A DNA stretch of 39,618 nucleotides from a virus, in the IMG/VR virus record IMGVR_UViG_3300042465_003102, positions 1 to 39,618 of that record; one strand, given 5' to 3'. The notes under the pieces are model-generated. The model was given only the letters and a program-made list of their open reading frames with translations, had not been told where the DNA came from and did not search any database. Shown piece by piece: positions 38,594 to 39,618 of this stretch. Made by a program: the position numbers and the translations under genes. The first letter of the stretch is position 1. Each line of letters starts with the position of its first letter.

Positions 38594-39240
38594 AACAAAA
38601 ATCCTCGGCTCTGCATGAAATCCACGGGATGCTTTGCATGTTTTTGATTGTTGCATCGCTGCCTAAGAAGTTGAATATTGCTATCCTCATTAGCGCCACC
38701 AAGCGCAATAGGCATGATGTGATCGAGATGATAATTGTCGCCCAAAGGAAGCCCGCAGCAGGCACATTTCCCACGCTGCAACTTGAATAGCTTTGCTGAT
38801 AGGTCGCTAGATAATTTGCCACCATTAGCGCGCTTCTGGGATAGGCGGTTTTGCTTATGGATACGGCGCTTTTCCGGGTTCGCCGCGTTCCAAGCTGCAC
38901 GGTTTTTTGCGTGTCGCTCTGGATTCGCAGCAGTCCAAGCTAAACTTTTAGCTTTTGCTTTTTCTCGATTCGCAGCATACCGATCTGATCTAGCGGCAAG
39001 TTCTTTTTCTCTATTTGCTGAGTACCAAGCTAGTTTAGAGGCAAGCGATTTCTCTCTATTTGCAGCGTGCCAAGCAGAAGATCTAGCGTTTGCTAGTTCT
39101 CTGTTTTCAGCGTGCCAAACTGCGTTTCTAGCAAGTGCTTTCTCTTTGTTCACAGCATACCAAGCAGCCTTACACGGCTTGCAATCCCCACATTTATAAC
39201 GCTCAGTCTCAACATTGCACCGCTTGCAAAACTTAATCAC
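38590..39240 (-). CDS. HNH endonuclease with seven 15-residue repeats, 216 aa
   Basis: The C-terminus holds CACCGLPLGDNYHLDHIMPI and CNNQKHAKHP, a zinc-supported HNH motif. Before it, residues about 24-130 form seven tandem 15-residue units with core AWHAANREKSLA, likely an extended helical DNA-binding arm. An N-terminal zinc ribbon (CKRCN, CGDCKPC) starts the protein. It is AT-rich relative to the primase gene. The stop overlaps the primase start. It is probably a mobile homing-type nuclease inserted between the repressor and primase genes. Confidence 0.85.
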   Translation of the reverse strand: MIKFCKRCNVETERYKCGDCKPCKAAWYAVNKEKALARNAVWHAENRELANARSSAWHAANREKSLASKLAWYSANREKELAARSDRYAANREKAKAKSLAWTAANPERHAKNRAAWNAANPEKRRIHKQNRLSQKRANGGKLSSDLSAKLFKLQRGKCACCGLPLGDNYHLDHIMPIALGGANEDSNIQLLRQRCNNQKHAKHPVDFMQSRGFLL

Positions 39241-39419
39241 TTCCGCTCCTTCCTAGCAATTAGCTTTCCTCCTGTAACAGCCTCTATCAAGCGTTGAGCG
39301 CGGTATGGGATTTTCTTTTGTTCCTGCCAGTATCGGATAGCCTGCTCGGTGTATCCGAGAGCGGCGGCGGCAGCTATGGTACTCCCGCCGTAATGATCCA
39401 ACAATTGTTTAAGAGTCAT
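39237..39419 (-). CDS. Cro/YdaS-like helix-turn-helix repressor, 60 aa
   Basis: Helix-turn-helix segment GGSTIAAAAALGYTEQAIRYWQ, then KKIPYRAQRLIEAVTGGKL, typical of Cro/YdaS-type small regulators. GGAG about 7 bases before the ATG. It lies back to back with the early promoter at 39467-39494 and is therefore the obvious candidate to control it. It is the first gene of the minus-strand replication block. Confidence 0.85.
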   Translation of the reverse strand: MTLKQLLDHYGGSTIAAAAALGYTEQAIRYWQEQKKIPYRAQRLIEAVTGGKLIARKERK

Positions 39420-39466
39420 GGTGTTTCTCCGTCGGTAAAAAACTTTAAGGATTCGTTAAAAAAGTG

Positions 39467-39494
39467 TTGACATGGCGAATTCTATGGGTACAAT
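39467..39494 (+). promoter_or_regulatory. Rightward early promoter
   Basis: TTGACA (39467-39472), 16-base spacer, TACAAT (39489-39494). It crosses the window junction and drives the first early gene at 34 (equivalent to 39525). TATGGGT at 39483-39489 overlaps its -10 region and is one half of the palindrome at 2285-2300, a possible operator half-site. Divergent from the repressor gene. Confidence 0.85.
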
Positions 39495-39618
39495 TCTTCC
39501 CTGTCAACCACAGGAGCAGAAACTATGAAACTACGTTTGTATCGAATCGTTGAAACCGCCACGCAGAGGGTTCGCCTGATCGAAGCCACCAACGCGGCCC
39601 AGGCTATGAAGCACGTTG
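39492..39618. repeat. Right copy of 127-bp terminal redundancy
   Basis: Identical to 1-127, including the start of the first early gene. Joining the two ends gives a 39491-bp circle. Confidence 0.95.

Noticed and set aside
1-39618. tRNA genes or CRISPR array
   Set aside because: No cloverleaf with a GTTCGA-type T-loop and acceptor stem was found by eye, and no regularly spaced repeats with unique spacers. The 70-bp elements are too few and lie 460-491 bp apart.

Overview
The window is a complete circular or circularly permuted genome of a small tailed phage, about 39.49 kb. Its first 127 bases recur exactly at its end (39492-39618), and genes and the main early promoter run across that junction. 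Gene content points to a podovirus-type virion: small and large terminase, one large portal gene, scaffold, major capsid protein, head-tail adaptor and tail tube-like genes, and three large internal or ejection-type proteins. There is no tape measure, sheath or integrase. Strong AGGAGG-type ribosome sites, E. coli-like promoters, a consensus DnaA box and protein styles familiar from phages of Burkholderiales and related Proteobacteria suggest a proteobacterial, probably betaproteobacterial, host. The host is inferred, not read directly.

Layout. (1) Early operon, plus strand, from the promoter at 39467-39494 across the junction to 10226. It holds about 30 mostly small, overlapping genes. The recognisable ones are a PAPS-reductase-like PP-loop protein, a Gp157-like protein, an ERF single-strand annealing protein, a small protein with an SSB-like acidic tip, a DNA methyltransferase and a VRR-NUC nuclease. 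(2) Late operon, minus strand, 33143 down to 10268: terminases, portal, fibre and decoration-type proteins, scaffold, capsid, internal proteins, tail proteins, then lysis genes (membrane proteins, M15 endolysin, holin-like protein). Internal promoters lie before the portal (31411-31439) and the scaffold (24346-24374), and a terminator-like hairpin lies after the capsid pair (22013-22030). (3) A 735-bp non-coding hub (33144-33878) with a DnaA box, paired CGGTACAT repeats, a GC-rich inverted repeat and an operator-like palindrome. (4) A short plus-strand operon (33879-35771) with a truncated DnaN-like clamp and several small proteins, ending in a terminator. (5) A minus-strand regulation and replication block (39419-35824): Cro/YdaS-like repressor, HNH endonuclease, and a primase-helicase that begins with a CHC2 zinc finger and ends with a P4/D5 SF3 helicase.

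The phage carries a primase-helicase, a clamp-like protein and recombination proteins but no DNA polymerase, so it probably borrows the host replisome. The repressor gene and the early promoter are divergent, like a simple lambda immunity switch, although no integrase is visible. Three free-standing mobile endonucleases (GIY-YIG, endonuclease VII-type HNH, repeat-bearing HNH) sit at overlapping start/stop junctions beside conserved genes.

The most unusual signal is in the first 1.3 kb. Three elements, each exactly 70 bp, separate single small genes and fold like integron attC sites: 7-bp end boxes, 5/6-nt unpaired spacers, a single bulged base and covarying stems. The 1.5-domain DnaN-like clamp and the repeat-rich putative origin are the next most interesting items.
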